Source: Sphingopyxis sp. H053
GTDB taxonomy: Bacteria; Pseudomonadota; Alphaproteobacteria; Sphingomonadales; Sphingomonadaceae
Direction: 5' to 3'
Assembly (NCBI RefSeq): GCF_001468225.1
Contig: NZ_LNRU01000003.1
Location: 310,001 to 374,000 of the forward strand
Length of the DNA: 64,000 nt
The position numbers were made by a program, and so were the translations under genes. The notes below the pieces were generated by a model. That model did no database searches. It saw only the letters and a list, made by a program, of their open reading frames with translations, and was not told where the DNA came from. This document shows positions 27,592-36,399 of the stretch, in pieces; within the stretch, counting starts at the first letter, position 1; the number at the start of each line of letters is the position of its first letter.

Positions 27592-28151
27592 AATGGCACA
27601 TGCAGATCGCACTGGCGGGGGCGCTGATCGCTCTTGGCGGATGCGCCGGGCAAACCCCGCTCGCGGGCAGCGGCGCCGCGCCACCCCCCGCGACGGCTTT
27701 CGTCCTTTCGCCGGGCGACAAGATCAAGGTCGCAACCTATGGCGAAGAGAAGCTGACCGGCGATTTCGAGGTTTCGCCCGCCGGCACGATCGCCTTCCCA
27801 CTGATCGGTGAGGTCAAGGCCGCGGGGCTCCAGACCGAAGAACTGTCCAAAGCGATCGAGGCAAAGCTCGGCGACGGCTATCTGCTTGAGCCGCAGGTTT
27901 CGGTCCAGGTCGCCAATTTCCGCCCCGTCTACATCCTCGGCGAAGTGAACAAGCCCGGCGAATATCCCTATACGCAGGGCCTCACCATCCGCGGCGCGGT
28001 CGCGAAGGCCGACGGCTTCACCTATCGTGCGAACGAAAAGCGCGTCTTCCTGAAGCGCGCGGGCGAGGCCGGCGAGCAGGAATATCCGATGAGCGCCGAT
28101 TTCGCGGTGCTTCCCGGCGATACGATCCGCTTCGGCGAACGCTATTTCTGA
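27588..28151 (+). CDS. OPX-family polysaccharide export lipoprotein
   Basis: 187 residues. It has a lipoprotein signal with lipobox LGGC (Cys19), a poly-export (PES) domain at about 38-110 (FVLSPGDKIKVATYGEE) and one SLBB-type domain at about 113-160 (VYILGEVNKPGEYPY). It is much shorter than Wza (about 380) and lacks its C-terminal membrane helix, so it resembles the short GumB/sphingan class, which may need a separate outer-membrane partner; a beta-barrel gene lies 730 bases away at 28884-30182. It works with the Wzc-like kinase encoded at 15397. Stop and next start overlap (TGATG). Confidence 0.92.
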   Translation: MKWHMQIALAGALIALGGCAGQTPLAGSGAAPPPATAFVLSPGDKIKVATYGEEKLTGDFEVSPAGTIAFPLIGEVKAAGLQTEELSKAIEAKLGDGYLLEPQVSVQVANFRPVYILGEVNKPGEYPYTQGLTIRGAVAKADGFTYRANEKRVFLKRAGEAGEQEYPMSADFAVLPGDTIRFGERYF

Positions 28152-28876
28152 TGGATATGGCGACCGCATCGCTGACGCCCGTTCCGGCGTTCGAAGAACC
28201 CGTGTCCGACGAGACGGGAAAGCCGCATCTTCGCGGCTGTCCGGTGAGCTTCGCTAAGCTCAAGGCACTGCTCGCCGCCGATCTTTATCGCTATGCGGGA
28301 CGCGTCAGCTTCGGCGCCTTCGCGAAGCATTATGCCTTCACCCCGGGCTATAAATATACGGTGCTGATGCGCACGACGGGCTGGCTCAAGCTCAAGCCCT
28401 CCAAGGCGTTCGGCCTCTATCCCTTTGCCAAATGGCTGCTGCTGCGCGCGCGCTATAAATATGGCTTCGCGATCCCCGAATATATGGAGATCGGGCCCGG
28501 CCTGTTCCTCAACCGTTTCGGCGGCTTCTATTTCCACGGCGACACGGTGCTCGGCAGCAACGTCAACATCACCCACGGCGTCGTGCTCGGCTATATGAAC
28601 CGCGGCAGCCGGCGCGGTGCACCGGTGATCGGCGATCGCACCTTTCTGGGGTCGGGCGCCAAGGTAATCGGCGGCATTCATGTCGGCGCCGAGGCCGCGA
28701 TCGGCGCCAACGCCGTGGTGACGAAAGACGTACCCGCGCGCGGCGTCGTCGGCGGCATCCCCGCGAAGCTGCTCTCCGACCAGGGGTCCGACGGCTATAT
28801 CAACCGCCTCGCGCCGCCCGAACTGCTCGCAGCGTGCGAGGGTGCGCTTTACGGATCGCGGACAAAGCCCGGCTGA
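28151..28876 (+). CDS. Serine acetyltransferase-like hexapeptide-repeat acyltransferase
   Basis: 241 residues, with the ATG overlapping the OPX stop. The N-terminal half is alpha-helical (LAADLYRYAGRVSFGAFAKHY). The C-terminal half is a left-handed beta-helix of hexapeptide repeats (VLGSNVNITHGVVLGY, VIGDRTFLGSGAKVIGGIHVGAEAAIGANAVVTKDV) ending VVGGIPAKLL. It resembles CysE-family enzymes found in EPS gene sets and would use acetyl-CoA. In this context the acceptor is probably a sugar or lipid-linked intermediate rather than serine. It is the last gene of the GT4-OPX unit. Confidence 0.85.
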   Translation: MDMATASLTPVPAFEEPVSDETGKPHLRGCPVSFAKLKALLAADLYRYAGRVSFGAFAKHYAFTPGYKYTVLMRTTGWLKLKPSKAFGLYPFAKWLLLRARYKYGFAIPEYMEIGPGLFLNRFGGFYFHGDTVLGSNVNITHGVVLGYMNRGSRRGAPVIGDRTFLGSGAKVIGGIHVGAEAAIGANAVVTKDVPARGVVGGIPAKLLSDQGSDGYINRLAPPELLAACEGALYGSRTKPG

Positions 28877-28883
28877 CCGGGCC

Positions 28884-30182
28884 TTACAGGCCCGAGAAGG
28901 TCAGCCCCACCGAAACGCGATTGTCCGTGAATTCGCGGCCCGCCGTCGCGCCCCAGCTCGACTGGGTGCGCCGCTGGACGTCGAAGCGCAGCGCCATCCG
29001 CTTGCTCACGAGGTACGACGCGCTGCCGCGCCAGGTCCAGCGGTCGTCGCGCCGGTCGATATTGTTGAAGTCGCGCTTCTCGAGTTCGCCGCCCGCGCTG
29101 ATGATCAGGTTGCGCAGCAACTCATAATCGGCGCGCAGCGTCATGTTGGTCGCGAGATACCCCGTCGCGCCATTGACGCCGGTTTCCTTGATGCCGCGGT
29201 CGACCGTGCCGGTGATCGTCACCAGCGGCGTCAGGAAATAGGCCAGCTCGCCGCGCACGAGGAGGCCCGAGACGTCCTCGAACTCGACCGGCCGGTAATC
29301 CTGCTGGAAATAGCCGAGCCGCAGCGCCCCGCGCGCCTTGCGGCCCAGTTCGAAACTCGCGCCGCCGGCAAGCTCGAAACCCTTGGAATCGCGCGCCGCC
29401 ACCGGCCCGATGCGCTCGCGATAATCGCGCTTGTTGAGCGAGCCCGCGACGAACAGCGCGATACTCGGGCTCAGTGCATATTCGCCGACCGCCGTGCCGG
29501 TGTAAGTCGTGTGGTCGCGAAAATCCTGGTCGATCGGATCGCCGAGCGGCGTCACGCTGTTGCTGTAATTGCGGTTCTCGACATCGACCACGCCGCGCAC
29601 ACGCAGGCGGTTGAAGACATGCGTATAGGTCGCCGTCCCCCCGCTCAGCGTGAAGCGGACCGGCCGCGACGCCTGCGTCGGACTATCGGGCGAGACGCGT
29701 TCCTGGCTGTAGCGCCCGTTGCGCAGCGTCAGGTTCAGCGTGTCCGACTTGCTGATCGTGTAGAGCGCGCCCGCATTCACCGAATATTGCGTGGCGTTCT
29801 CGCTTGCGCGGTCGGCGTAGCGCAAGAGGTCGAGCTCGCCGTCGAGCGACAGCTTGAGCGTCGGCGAAGGCCGCACCAGCGAGACGCGCGGGCGAATGCG
29901 CAGATAGGCGTCGCCGATGCGGTCATTCTCCTGCGCATAGAGATTGTCGTCATAGCCGGCACCGATCGCCATGCGCGGCATCAGTTCGAGGACGCCGAGC
30001 TGGATCGGTTCGGGCGTATAATCGGGCCGGCGGCGTTCGAGCACACCGATATTGCGGTCGCGCCCGAAGCTGTTCTCGCTCGAAACCGATCCGAGCCCGT
30101 CGGTCGCATCCGATTGCTGGGCGAGCGCAGGCACCGCGAAACCGCAGCTGCCGAGCAGCGCAAAGGTGATCGCGCGCTTCAT
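28884..30182 (-). CDS. Outer-membrane beta-barrel protein of the exopolysaccharide locus
   Basis: 432 residues with a signal peptide (cleavage near VPALA|Q, residue 21) and long runs of alternating strands (for example LSGGTATYTHVFNRLRVRGV, GFELAGGASFELGRKARGAL) closing with RVSVGLTFSGL. This is the pattern of the BBP2-type beta-barrel found in sphingan-like loci. It may provide the outer-membrane channel, or part of it, that the short OPX protein lacks. It is the last of four overlapping minus-strand genes; its ATG overlaps the stop of the endonuclease/phosphatase-fold gene. Confidence 0.82.
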   Translation of the reverse strand: MKRAITFALLGSCGFAVPALAQQSDATDGLGSVSSENSFGRDRNIGVLERRRPDYTPEPIQLGVLELMPRMAIGAGYDDNLYAQENDRIGDAYLRIRPRVSLVRPSPTLKLSLDGELDLLRYADRASENATQYSVNAGALYTISKSDTLNLTLRNGRYSQERVSPDSPTQASRPVRFTLSGGTATYTHVFNRLRVRGVVDVENRNYSNSVTPLGDPIDQDFRDHTTYTGTAVGEYALSPSIALFVAGSLNKRDYRERIGPVAARDSKGFELAGGASFELGRKARGALRLGYFQQDYRPVEFEDVSGLLVRGELAYFLTPLVTITGTVDRGIKETGVNGATGYLATNMTLRADYELLRNLIISAGGELEKRDFNNIDRRDDRWTWRGSASYLVSKRMALRFDVQRRTQSSWGATAGREFTDNRVSVGLTFSGL

Positions 30183-31096
30183 CGGCGGGCCAGCGTTACG
30201 AGCAGCGGCAGATGGTCCGATCCGGTGGCGGGAAACCGCCGCGCCGACACCAGTCCCCAGTCGGGTCCGGCATAAAGCTGGTCGATCGGCAGCACGGGAA
30301 AGGCGCGCGGCCAGCTAGGCAGCGCGCGCGTCATGCGGGTGAGCGGAGCGAAGGCGCGGTCCTGCTCACGCATCGCCGCGGCCCAAGGGGTCAGGTTCAT
30401 GTCGCCTCCAACGATCAAGGACCCGCGTTCGATCCGTGCCAATGCACGCGCTACATCGCGCCTGCGCACCGTCTGATCGCGCGATGTCGGGCGGGGATAG
30501 TGGAGCGTCACCACGGTGAACGGATCGCCGCCGGGCTCCGTTACCCGCGCCCAGAGCATCGCGGGACCGAATTTGCGCCCCCCCGGATCCTTCAGGAAAT
30601 AATCGCTGTCCACGATCGGCCAGCGCGAGAAGATCGCGAGGTCGCAGCCCGGCGGGCATTTGGTGGAAAAAGCGAAATGCTGATCCAGCGCCGCTAGCAT
30701 CGGGCGGAAACTGCCATCCACCTCCTGCAGCATCACGACATCGGGCTTGGCGTCGATGATCGCCTGCGCGGTATCGGCGGGATCGCGATTGCTCTGCCAG
30801 ACATTGTGGGTGAGCAGCCGGATCCGGGTCGTGCTCTTTTGCGCGGCCGGAATCGCGCGCGTCAGTTCGGGCATCACGCCAATCGCGACCGGCGTGAGGC
30901 CAACCAGGGCTGCGACGACAGCCCTGCGCAGGCGCGGCCGGGCGAGCAGCAATCCTACCAGCACCGCCACGCCAAATAGCGGCAGGAACGACGCCAGCAC
31001 ATCGAGCATCGGTAGCAACCCGCAAGCGAGCGACAGCCACGCGGCGAGGCTCGCCCCGCCGGCCAGCAGGGTGCCAAAGATGCGTACCAGCTTCAC
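30179..31096 (-). CDS. Membrane-anchored endonuclease/exonuclease/phosphatase-family protein
   Basis: 305 residues from a GTG at 31096 that overlaps the stop of the upstream glycosyltransferase (GTGA). The frame stays open further upstream, but that part lies inside the glycosyltransferase gene. Three hydrophobic segments (about 5-80) precede an EEP domain with intact metal and catalytic motifs: LLTHNVW (Asn98), VMLQEVDG (Glu125), VTLHYPRP, GGDMNLTP and a terminal GSDHLPLLVTL. The fold hydrolyses phosphodiesters. Being fixed between glycosyltransferase and barrel genes, it may act on a lipid-phosphate or sugar-phosphate rather than DNA; that is inference. The domain is predicted to face the periplasm or cytoplasm depending on topology, which is not resolved. 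Confidence 0.85.
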   Translation of the reverse strand: MKLVRIFGTLLAGGASLAAWLSLACGLLPMLDVLASFLPLFGVAVLVGLLLARPRLRRAVVAALVGLTPVAIGVMPELTRAIPAAQKSTTRIRLLTHNVWQSNRDPADTAQAIIDAKPDVVMLQEVDGSFRPMLAALDQHFAFSTKCPPGCDLAIFSRWPIVDSDYFLKDPGGRKFGPAMLWARVTEPGGDPFTVVTLHYPRPTSRDQTVRRRDVARALARIERGSLIVGGDMNLTPWAAAMREQDRAFAPLTRMTRALPSWPRAFPVLPIDQLYAGPDWGLVSARRFPATGSDHLPLLVTLARR

Positions 31097-32058
31097 GCGC
31101 GGGCGCGCAGCCGGTTGCGCAGGGCATAGCTCGATTGCCGGACCGATGCGGGGATCAGCTTCGCCGCAAGCAGCAGCGCCGCGGTGCCAGCCCCCTCGGG
31201 CAGATACAGATCGCCCACCCGGATCGCCGTGCGGCCCGGATATTTCATCGCATAACGCGCATAATGCGCGATTTCCTGGTTCACGAGCCGCCGCAGCAAC
31301 GCCGTCTCGCGCGTCGTCGCGCCGGCAAGCATCCCGCGCGCAGTCTCGACCAGGCAGGGTACGTCGAGCGTCGTCGTCGACTTGCTGACCTTGTTGTCGC
31401 TGTCGCGGTGAAAGACCGCGGTGACGCGCGGATCGTATCGCAGCGCTCCCTTGGCGAGCACACGCAACCACAAATCCTTGTCGCCGCCGCGCACCGCGCG
31501 CCCTTCGGGGAACAGCCCTGCCTCGAACAAAGTATCGCGCCGGATCGCGATCGCGCCGGTCCACATCGGGCATTCGCGCACTGCCAGCCAGGCGGCAAGA
31601 AAGCCGGCTAGGTCCAAGCTTTGCGGCCGCTCCAGTTCCGGCGCGATCCGCTGCGGCTGCGAACGATTCTCGAACACATGATCGAACCGCGTCGCCGCCG
31701 CACGCGCGCTCGGGTCGGCGCCTATGCCCTCGGCCAGCACCGCAAGATGGTCGGGCTGCCACAAGTCGTCGGCGTCGAGAAAAGCGATCCAGTCGCCGCG
31801 CGCCGCGCGGATGCCGATGTTGCGTCCGGCATAGCCGCCCGGCCCCGGCGTCGAGAGGTCGAGCAGCTGGATCCGCGCGTCGCCGATCGCGGCGACGATC
31901 TCGCGCCCGCTGTCGGTCGAACGATTGTCGACGACCAATATTTCGTGCGGCGGAAACGTTTGGGCAAATACGCTCTCGATCGCGGCGCGCACATGCGCGG
32001 CCTTATTATAGAGCGGCATCACCACGGAAAATCGTGGAGCGTCATGGGGAGGAGTCAT
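31093..32058 (-). CDS. Glycosyltransferase family 2
   Basis: 321 residues from the ATG at 32058, which overlaps the previous stop (ATGA). GT-A fold with FSVVMPLYNKAAHVRAAIESV, VDNRSTDSG and FLDADDLWQPDH (metal-binding DxD), followed by an acceptor-side motif GGDKDLWLRVLAKG. It is an inverting transferase working at the cytoplasmic face in repeat-unit assembly. It is the second gene of a four-gene coupled unit (GT2, GT2, EEP, barrel). Sugar specificity is unknown. Confidence 0.88.
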   Translation of the reverse strand: MTPPHDAPRFSVVMPLYNKAAHVRAAIESVFAQTFPPHEILVVDNRSTDSGREIVAAIGDARIQLLDLSTPGPGGYAGRNIGIRAARGDWIAFLDADDLWQPDHLAVLAEGIGADPSARAAATRFDHVFENRSQPQRIAPELERPQSLDLAGFLAAWLAVRECPMWTGAIAIRRDTLFEAGLFPEGRAVRGGDKDLWLRVLAKGALRYDPRVTAVFHRDSDNKVSKSTTTLDVPCLVETARGMLAGATTRETALLRRLVNQEIAHYARYAMKYPGRTAIRVGDLYLPEGAGTAALLLAAKLIPASVRQSSYALRNRLRARA

Positions 32059-32927
32059 CAGTCGCGTGCTGCCTTTCGTCCCCCCGCCAGATTGAGATAT
32101 TCGCTCACCGCCACCCCGGCGAGTTCCAATGTCAGCCACATCACGGCCAGCCGGCGCCGGAACGACAATTCGCGTGAGATCGCCGCGCGGCGCAGCCGCC
32201 GGATTGTATCGACCGCCGTAATCCCGAGCACATGGGCAAGGCGCGGGCGCCGCCGGGTGCGATCCCAGCGCCCACCGCTCAATCGCTGCCGCTTGCGCAC
32301 CAGCTCGGCGCGGCTCGCGCGCACCGGATGGCGCACCACCATCGCGGGCACATAGACAAGCGGATGACCGCTTTCGCGAATGCGCAGCGCCATCTGGCGG
32401 TCGCCGCCCGATTTGAGCGCCGCGTCGAACCCGCCGAGCGCCTTCAGCAACGCCGTCTCGCTCGCCCAATTGGCGGTCGCGCAATTGCCGCGCGCGGCGT
32501 GCGCCTGCGGAAAGCTGAACAGCCGCTCGTAATCGCCGAACACTTCGCGCTCCTGCGCGATTTCGTCGAACAGCTCGATCTTGCCGGCGAGCACGCCGAA
32601 CCCCGGATTGGCGGCCGCCGCGCGCAGCACTTGCTCGAGCCAGTCGGGCGCGGGTTCGCAATCGGCGTCGGTAAACGCGATGATCGGCGCGCGGACGCGC
32701 CCGATTGCGAGGTTGCGCGCCGCATAGGAGCCCGGGCGGCGCTCTTCGAGCAGCTCGACACCCAGGTAGCTACGCGCAATCTCGCGCGTTGCGTCACTCG
32801 ATCCGTTGTCGACGACGATGACCTGATAGGCCGCGCGTGGGAGCGTCTGGCGCGCGAGCGCGGCGAGACAGCGGCCCAGCACGGCTTCGCCGTTCCATAC
32901 GGGTATGACGACTGCGACTTGAAACAT
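32058..32927 (-). CDS. Glycosyltransferase family 2
   Basis: 289 residues. It opens with FQVAVVIPVWNGEAVLGRCL and has VDNGSSDATREIA, AFTDADCEPAPDWLEQVL (DxD) and a GGDRQMALRIRESG motif in place of the usual GEDxD/ED. C-terminal basic segments (RKRQRLSGGRWDRTRRRPR and SRELSFRRRLAVMWLTLEL) suggest membrane association. First gene of the minus-strand unit. A conserved dyad lies about 67 bases ahead in the divergent promoter region. Confidence 0.88.
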   Translation of the reverse strand: MFQVAVVIPVWNGEAVLGRCLAALARQTLPRAAYQVIVVDNGSSDATREIARSYLGVELLEERRPGSYAARNLAIGRVRAPIIAFTDADCEPAPDWLEQVLRAAAANPGFGVLAGKIELFDEIAQEREVFGDYERLFSFPQAHAARGNCATANWASETALLKALGGFDAALKSGGDRQMALRIRESGHPLVYVPAMVVRHPVRASRAELVRKRQRLSGGRWDRTRRRPRLAHVLGITAVDTIRRLRRAAISRELSFRRRLAVMWLTLELAGVAVSEYLNLAGGRKAARD

Positions 32928-32993
32928 AGATACGCCTGTCCAGTGCCCCCGCGACGGTCCAATCGGCTGCCGACGGCATGCCGGTCAACAATA

Positions 32994-33008
32994 TGCTGCA
33001 CCTGCGAA
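32994..33008. promoter_or_regulatory. EPS dyad copy 4: TGCTGCACCTGCGAA between GT2 and GT25 genes
   Basis: It sits in the 223-base divergent gap between the GT2 (start 32927) and GT25 (start 33151) genes. On the minus strand it reads TTCGCAGGTGCAGCA, nearly identical to copy 2 ahead of ugd. The remainder of the gap shows no open frame. Confidence 0.45.
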
Positions 33009-33150
33009 GACGAGTTGCCCCGTTGACCGGACGACCGGAGCGCCGGTGCCTTCGCTCTCAAATAATTGCCCGCTACCAAGGATCGCGTCGGCCCGTCGTT
33101 GGTTCTGAACCGCGCAGCCATGCGCAACCGCAAGCAAAAAGGCGATCCAA

Positions 33151-33912
33151 GTGGGTGATTCCCTACCCGAATCGGGCAAAACCACCGAAGTCCTGGTGGT
33201 GTCCCTCGAATCAGCCTCGGCGCGCCGCGCGGCCTTTGCCGCGCGCGCGGCAGACACCTCGCTTGCGTGGCGTTTCTTCGATGCCTGCACCGGCCCGGCG
33301 CCGGGGATGACGATCGACGAGCCTGCGATCCGCAGCAACAAGGGCCGGCCAATGAGCAAGGGCGAGATCGGCTGCTACGCCAGCCATTTCTCGATCTGGC
33401 AGGACATGGTCGCACGCGGCGTGCGGCAGGCGATCGTCCTCGAGGATGATACGGTGGTCGACTGGGCCTATCTCGAACCGCTCGCGCGCACCGATCTTCA
33501 CGCCGAGGGCATCGATTATCTTCGGCTCTACGCCAAGCGCCCGACGTGGCAGCGCGTCGTGCGGCGCGACTTCCTCCAGCATTCGCGCGCGATCGTCGAG
33601 CTGGTCGGGCTCGCCTATGGCACGCAGGGCTATGCGATCACGCTCGAAGGGGCGCGGCGGCTCGCCGGGCATTGCCGCATCGTCCGCCGCCCGATCGATG
33701 ACGAAATGGATCGGTCGTGGGCGCACGGCCTGCCCAATCTCGCGCTCTATCCCGCGCCGATCCTCGAAGCCGCGATCGTCTCGGACATTGGAAATTCGCG
33801 CTTCGGGCCGAAGGCCGATCCGCTCTATCATTCGATAAGGCAAAAGGCCTGGCGCGCTCTCGAACGCGCACGCATGCGGATGCTGAAAGCGAGACGCCTG
33901 CTTGAGCGCTGA
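33151..33912 (+). CDS. Glycosyltransferase family 25
   Basis: 253 residues from a GTG at 33151 with AAGG 9 bases ahead. GT25 signatures are present: VLVVSLESASARRAAF at the N terminus, KGEIGCYASHFSIWQDMV, and the metal-binding AIVLEDDTVVD. The family transfers galactose or related sugars in LPS and LOS assembly. Here it opens a plus-strand unit with the flippase and pyruvyltransferase, so it is likely part of the same repeat-unit pathway. The stop of this gene overlaps the TTG start of the flippase gene. Confidence 0.87.
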   Translation: MGDSLPESGKTTEVLVVSLESASARRAAFAARAADTSLAWRFFDACTGPAPGMTIDEPAIRSNKGRPMSKGEIGCYASHFSIWQDMVARGVRQAIVLEDDTVVDWAYLEPLARTDLHAEGIDYLRLYAKRPTWQRVVRRDFLQHSRAIVELVGLAYGTQGYAITLEGARRLAGHCRIVRRPIDDEMDRSWAHGLPNLALYPAPILEAAIVSDIGNSRFGPKADPLYHSIRQKAWRALERARMRMLKARRLLER

Positions 33913-35383
33913 TCTTCCTGCCCGCTTCGACGACGGGTTACGCGCACGCAGCCGCAGCTCGATCGGCTGGACGATCACGCGTTTCCTGTCGGACCAGATC
34001 TTCTCGTTCGTCGTCTTCGTGATCCTCGCGCGCCTGCTCACGCGCGCCGACATCGGCGCCTTTGCGGTGATGGCGGTGACCGCCGAAGCCTTCCGTATCA
34101 TCGCGACCGCGGGCCTCGTGCAGACGATCGCCCGCAAGCGCGAGATCACTCCCGCCTTCCTCGACACCATCTATCGGTCGCAGCAGGCTTTCTCTTTCCT
34201 CTCCGCCCTCTTGATCATGGCGCTGGCGCAGCCGATCGCGAACTGGATGGGCGCGCCCGATATCGCGCTGCCGCTCGCGGTGATGAGCCTCGCGCTGCCG
34301 ATCTCCTCCTTCGGCGCTACCCATATGGCGCTGCGCCTGCGCGAGTTCGGGCATCGCACCACCGCGCTGCGCTCGGTGGTCGGCGGGCTGATCGGCGGCA
34401 CCTGCGCGGTCGCCGCGGCCTTTGCCGGGCTCGGCCTCTGGAGCCTCGTCATCCAGCGCCTCGTGACCGAGATCGTCGGGGTCGTGCTCTCGCGCGCCTC
34501 CTATGACTGGAAACCGGGCTGGCAATTCGACTGGGTTATCCTGCGCGGCAACATCATGCTCAACGCCAGCCTGATTTATGTCCAGCTCGCATTTCTCGCT
34601 ACGGTGCGCGTGCAGGAGATGGCGATCGGCGCCGGGATCGGGCTCGCCGCGGTGGGCGTCTATCGCACCGCTTGGCGCACCGTCGAGCTGATCGGCCGCG
34701 GCGCGATCCAGCCCTTCACGCAGGTCGCGGTGCAGACGCTCGCGCGGGTCAAGGACGACCCCGCCGAACTGCGCAAAGCCTATCGCTGGATGATTGCGCG
34801 CGCGTCGGCGCTCTCCTTCCCGGCGCTTGTCGGCTTCGGCGCCCTCGCGCCGGTCGCGATCCCCACCGTGTTCGGCGCCAAATGGGCCGAAGCCGGCCAG
34901 CTCGCCCAGATCTTCGCCTTCATGGCCGTGCCCTTCACGCTCAACTTCTTCGCCTCGCCCTCGCTCAGCGTGCTCGGCGCGTCGCGCAGCCTGATCTCGC
35001 TCTCGACGACGCAGCTGGTCCTCGGCGTGATCCTGACGCTCGCGGCGCTCCCTTACGGGCTTTTCGCGGTCGCCGTCTCTTACGTCGGGCGCGCCTATCT
35101 CACCTTGCCATTGCAGATCTGGCTGCTCCGCCGCGCCTCGGGCATCCGTCCGGTCGACAGCTTGCGCGCGGTCGGCGCGCCGCTCATCGCCTCGTCGGTG
35201 ATGGGCGTCGCGCTCGCGATCGCGATGCGGCTGCTCGATACGCATCTGGCGGGCTGGCAATCGCTGCTGCTGCTCACCGCGATCGGCGCGCTCTTCTACG
35301 CGATCGCGCTGCTCGCCATCTCGGGCGCGTGGCGCGGCCGTTTCCTGTTCCTGTTCAAACGCTTCAGAAAGAGCCCGATATGA
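33902..35383 (+). CDS. Wzx-like oligosaccharide flippase
   Basis: 493 residues starting at a TTG overlapping the GT25 stop. It has about twelve to fourteen membrane segments with the MATE/MVF-fold opening SSIGWTITRFLSDQIFSFVVFVILARLLTRADIGAFAV, typical of polysaccharide-biosynthesis flippases. It moves lipid-linked repeat units to the periplasmic face for Wzy polymerisation. Its stop overlaps the ATG of the pyruvyltransferase gene (ATGA). Confidence 0.9.
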   Translation: MSADLPARFDDGLRARSRSSIGWTITRFLSDQIFSFVVFVILARLLTRADIGAFAVMAVTAEAFRIIATAGLVQTIARKREITPAFLDTIYRSQQAFSFLSALLIMALAQPIANWMGAPDIALPLAVMSLALPISSFGATHMALRLREFGHRTTALRSVVGGLIGGTCAVAAAFAGLGLWSLVIQRLVTEIVGVVLSRASYDWKPGWQFDWVILRGNIMLNASLIYVQLAFLATVRVQEMAIGAGIGLAAVGVYRTAWRTVELIGRGAIQPFTQVAVQTLARVKDDPAELRKAYRWMIARASALSFPALVGFGALAPVAIPTVFGAKWAEAGQLAQIFAFMAVPFTLNFFASPSLSVLGASRSLISLSTTQLVLGVILTLAALPYGLFAVAVSYVGRAYLTLPLQIWLLRRASGIRPVDSLRAVGAPLIASSVMGVALAIAMRLLDTHLAGWQSLLLLTAIGALFYAIALLAISGAWRGRFLFLFKRFRKSPI

Positions 35384-36378
35384 CCAAGAAGACCGCCGAC
35401 CAGCTCGTCGGCGAACTCGCCCAGCGTTTCACGCGCACGCTCGATGCTGTGATCCCCCCGGGCCCGCTCGCGCTGGTCGACTTCCCCGACCACTCCAATG
35501 TCGGCGATTCGGCGATCTGGCTCGGCGAAATGGCGTATCTGCGCAAGTCCGGCCGCCTTCCCGCCTATTATTCGGCGATCGCCGATTTCGACGACGCGGC
35601 GTGCCGCGCGGCGATCGGTGACGGGCCGATCCTGATCCACGGCGGCGGCAATATGGGGACGCTCTGGCCCAAGCATGAAGCATTCCGGCTGCACCTGCTT
35701 CGCACGCATCGCGGCCACCCGATCGTCCAGATGCCGCAGTCGCTCCACTATGCCGATCCCGCCGCCGCGGCCGAAATGGCCGAGGCGATCCGCGCGCACG
35801 GGCAATTCACCCTGCTCGTCCGCGATGCGCGCTCGCTCGCCTTTGCCGAGCAGCATTTCGATTGCGATATCCGGCTTTGCCCCGATGCCGCGCTGATGCT
35901 CGGCCGCCAGCGCCGCGACCCCGCCACCGCGCCGGTCTTCGCGCTGCTCCGCACCGATCATGAACGCGCCGCCGGCGATGCCGCGCTGCCCGCGGGGGTC
36001 GTCGCCGACGACTGGCTCGAAGAGGATGCCGGCCAGAAACGCCGCCTGCGCCTGTCGCTGGGGCTCGGCCGCCTCCTAACCCGCGATCCGATGGCGCAGC
36101 GCGCCGCGCGGCAGCAGCGTCTGGCCGACTGGCGATTCCAGCGCGGCCTTGCGATGCTGTCCACCGGCGAGCTGGTCGTCACCGACCGGCTGCACGCGCA
36201 CATTCTCTCGCTGCTGCTCGACATCCCGCACGTGCTGCTCGACAACAGCTATGGCAAGGTCGCGGGCTTCGCCGATCAATGGACGGGCGATTATGCGGGG
36301 CTGATGCGCGCGACGCACCGCGCCGAAGCCTTCGACACCGCGCTGGCCTGCCGCGCCCCGCAGATCGTGGACGGCTAA
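35380..36378 (+). CDS. Polysaccharide pyruvyl transferase family protein
   Basis: 332 residues from the ATG at 35380, which overlaps the flippase stop. The family features are LVDFPDHSNVGDSAIW, GPILIHGGGNMGTLWP, PIVQMPQSLHY and the C-terminal VVTDRLHAHILSLLLDIPHVLLDNSYGK. Enzymes of this group add a ketal-linked pyruvate from phosphoenolpyruvate to a sugar of the repeat unit, giving the polymer negative charge. Third and last gene of the GT25-flippase unit; a hairpin spans its stop codon. Confidence 0.9.
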   Translation: MTKKTADQLVGELAQRFTRTLDAVIPPGPLALVDFPDHSNVGDSAIWLGEMAYLRKSGRLPAYYSAIADFDDAACRAAIGDGPILIHGGGNMGTLWPKHEAFRLHLLRTHRGHPIVQMPQSLHYADPAAAAEMAEAIRAHGQFTLLVRDARSLAFAEQHFDCDIRLCPDAALMLGRQRRDPATAPVFALLRTDHERAAGDAALPAGVVADDWLEEDAGQKRRLRLSLGLGRLLTRDPMAQRAARQQRLADWRFQRGLAMLSTGELVVTDRLHAHILSLLLDIPHVLLDNSYGKVAGFADQWTGDYAGLMRATHRAEAFDTALACRAPQIVDG

Positions 36379-36388
36379 GCGCCGTCCA
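36368..36388. terminator. Hairpin at the end of the pyruvyltransferase gene
   Basis: 8-bp perfect arms (36368-36375 and 36381-36388) with a 5-base loop that includes the stop codon. It lies in the 21-base gap between two convergent genes and lacks a clear T-run, so it may be a weak bidirectional terminator. Confidence 0.5.
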
Positions 36389-36399
36389 AAGGGCGCCGC

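Noticed and set aside
31097..31762. Upstream extension of the endonuclease/phosphatase-fold frame.
   Set aside because: The extra part is inside the coupled glycosyltransferase gene and resembles nothing; the GTG at 31096 overlaps that gene's stop as its neighbours do.
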